A DNA stretch of 6,792 nt from Roseburia sp. (GTDB lineage Bacteria; Bacillota; Clostridia; Lachnospirales; Lachnospiraceae). A program made the translations under genes and the position numbers. The notes below the pieces were generated by a model. That model did not search any database, was not told where the DNA came from, and saw nothing but the letters and a program-made list of their open reading frames with translations. The number at the start of each line of letters is the position of its first letter. The stretch's first letter is position 1. Shown here one piece after another: positions 6,290 to 6,792 of this stretch. The stretch lies in NCBI GenBank assembly GCA_017626625.1, contig JAGAIK010000006.1, forward strand, positions 1 to 6,792, in the 5' to 3' direction.

Positions 6290-6338
6290 AAAAAAATACT
6301 CCCGTCAATCAATATCTGATTGATGGGAGTATTTTTTT
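6290..6338. terminator. Bidirectional rho-independent terminator between convergent genes
   Basis: A 22-bp stem (6290-6311 with 6317-6338, one G-T wobble at 6304/6324) and a 5-nt loop are flanked by seven A on the left and seven T on the right, so each strand reads as hairpin plus T-run. It closes the ABC operon on the plus strand and the HD-GYP-like gene on the minus strand. The minus-strand stop codon (6339-6337) overlaps the base of the stem. Confidence 0.93.
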
Positions 6339-6792
6339 ATAACAATTTCATTTTCTTCCTTGGCTTTTTCACCGTTTTTTCTTCGGTATCTCCTGCAACC
6401 ACCTCTGCGCTGTTCATCAGAGAATCCATCGTTTTCTTCTGGATTTCACTCTGCCTGCGCTGGGCAGCCTCTAATTTCCGCTTGCGGAAACGGTCTGCGG
6501 TTTCCTTTATGTAAGCGTCCGCTACAAAATGCTCTAAGGTGTGCTCGTCGATGGCAATGCGGTTATCCATGGTTTTCATGATATCCACCACCTTTAAGCT
6601 CTTGTGAATTGCAGGGTCGCTGAGGTCATAGATTAAGTTGTTGGAGAACTTTAAGACCATAGGGCGTGTAAAATCCGCAGGGTTTTCCACCAGAACCAGA
6701 GCCTTCTCGCCGTCGGAGAGGTCCACGCAGGCGCCGGTGGGAAGAATGTGGATACATGCCGCAAGAGCAGCCAGAACCAAAGGATTGTAGGC
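6337..6792 (-). CDS. C-terminal part of a probable HD-GYP-type phosphohydrolase (5' end outside window)
   Basis: The reading frame stays open to the right edge (A-Y-N-P precedes the first visible Met at 6780), so only the last 151 residues are seen. The piece LPTGACVDLSDGEKALVL followed by ENPADFTRPMVL (13-42 from that Met) resembles the conserved segment that follows the HD-GYP domain in many bacterial proteins (Y-P-x-G-x-x-V-x-L-S-x-G-E, then N-P and R-P-x-V). The AYNPMVLAALA stretch just before it also fits. HD-GYP domains are typically cyclic-di-GMP phosphodiesterases, but the catalytic HD and GYP residues lie outside the window, so activity cannot be judged. The rest is a charged helical stretch (about 88-125) and a very basic tail (KKPRKKMKLL). 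It is transcribed toward the ABC operon and shares its terminator. The call is by family resemblance only. Confidence 0.72.
   Translation of the reverse strand, partial: AYNPLVLAALAACIHILPTGACVDLSDGEKALVLVENPADFTRPMVLKFSNNLIYDLSDPAIHKSLKVVDIMKTMDNRIAIDEHTLEHFVADAYIKETADRFRKRKLEAAQRRQSEIQKKTMDSLMNSAEVVAGDTEEKTVKKPRKKMKLL

Noticed and set aside
5875..6342. Open plus-strand frame of 155 codons overlapping permease 2 and the terminator
   Set aside because: It runs through the terminator hairpin and lies almost wholly inside permease 2 in another frame, with Cys/Gly-rich composition and no family resemblance.

Overview
The window looks like chromosomal DNA from an anaerobic Firmicute, most likely a Lachnospiraceae-type clostridium. 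The reasons are a clostridial-style CarB, a perfect CIRCE heat-shock operator, strong AGGAGG-type ribosome binding sites, hairpin-plus-T-run terminators and a YtrA-type GntR/ABC operon. The taxonomic call is inference from gene style and not from a database match.

Layout. (1) Positions 1-2075 hold the 3' two thirds of carB (carbamoyl-phosphate synthase large subunit), cut by the left window edge and closed by a 12-bp-stem terminator (2085-2123). (2) Positions 2167-2838 are a self-contained heat-shock unit: a sigma-A-type promoter embedded in a perfect CIRCE (HrcA operator), a roughly 105-nt leader, an Hsp20 small heat-shock protein (2324-2767), and an 18-bp-stem terminator. (3) Positions 2908-6338 are a five-gene operon: promoter overlapped by a perfect 20-bp-arm palindrome, ABC ATPase 1, six-TM permease 1, YtrA-type GntR repressor, ABC ATPase 2, and a short four-TM permease 2, ending at a 22-bp bidirectional terminator. 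(4) Positions 6337-6792 on the minus strand are the 3' end of a gene whose product resembles the C-terminal tail of HD-GYP-type phosphohydrolases; it runs off the right edge and converges on the shared terminator.

How the genes work together. carB, hsp20 and the HD-GYP-like gene look like independent transcription units. The core of interest is the ABC operon. Its two ATPases resemble each other around the signature, Walker B and D-loop, and its two permeases share a cytosolic motif between TM2 and TM3. This suggests a duplicated ATPase-permease module with the regulator lying between the copies. By analogy with Bacillus YtrA/YtrBCDE systems, the GntR protein probably represses its own operon through the palindrome, and derepression (in Bacillus, by cell-wall-active antibiotics) would produce an ABC-2-type exporter or envelope-stress transporter. 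The substrate cannot be read from the sequence.

No tRNA, rRNA, CRISPR array, insertion sequence or phage gene was seen. No gene-free stretch exceeds 300 bases.
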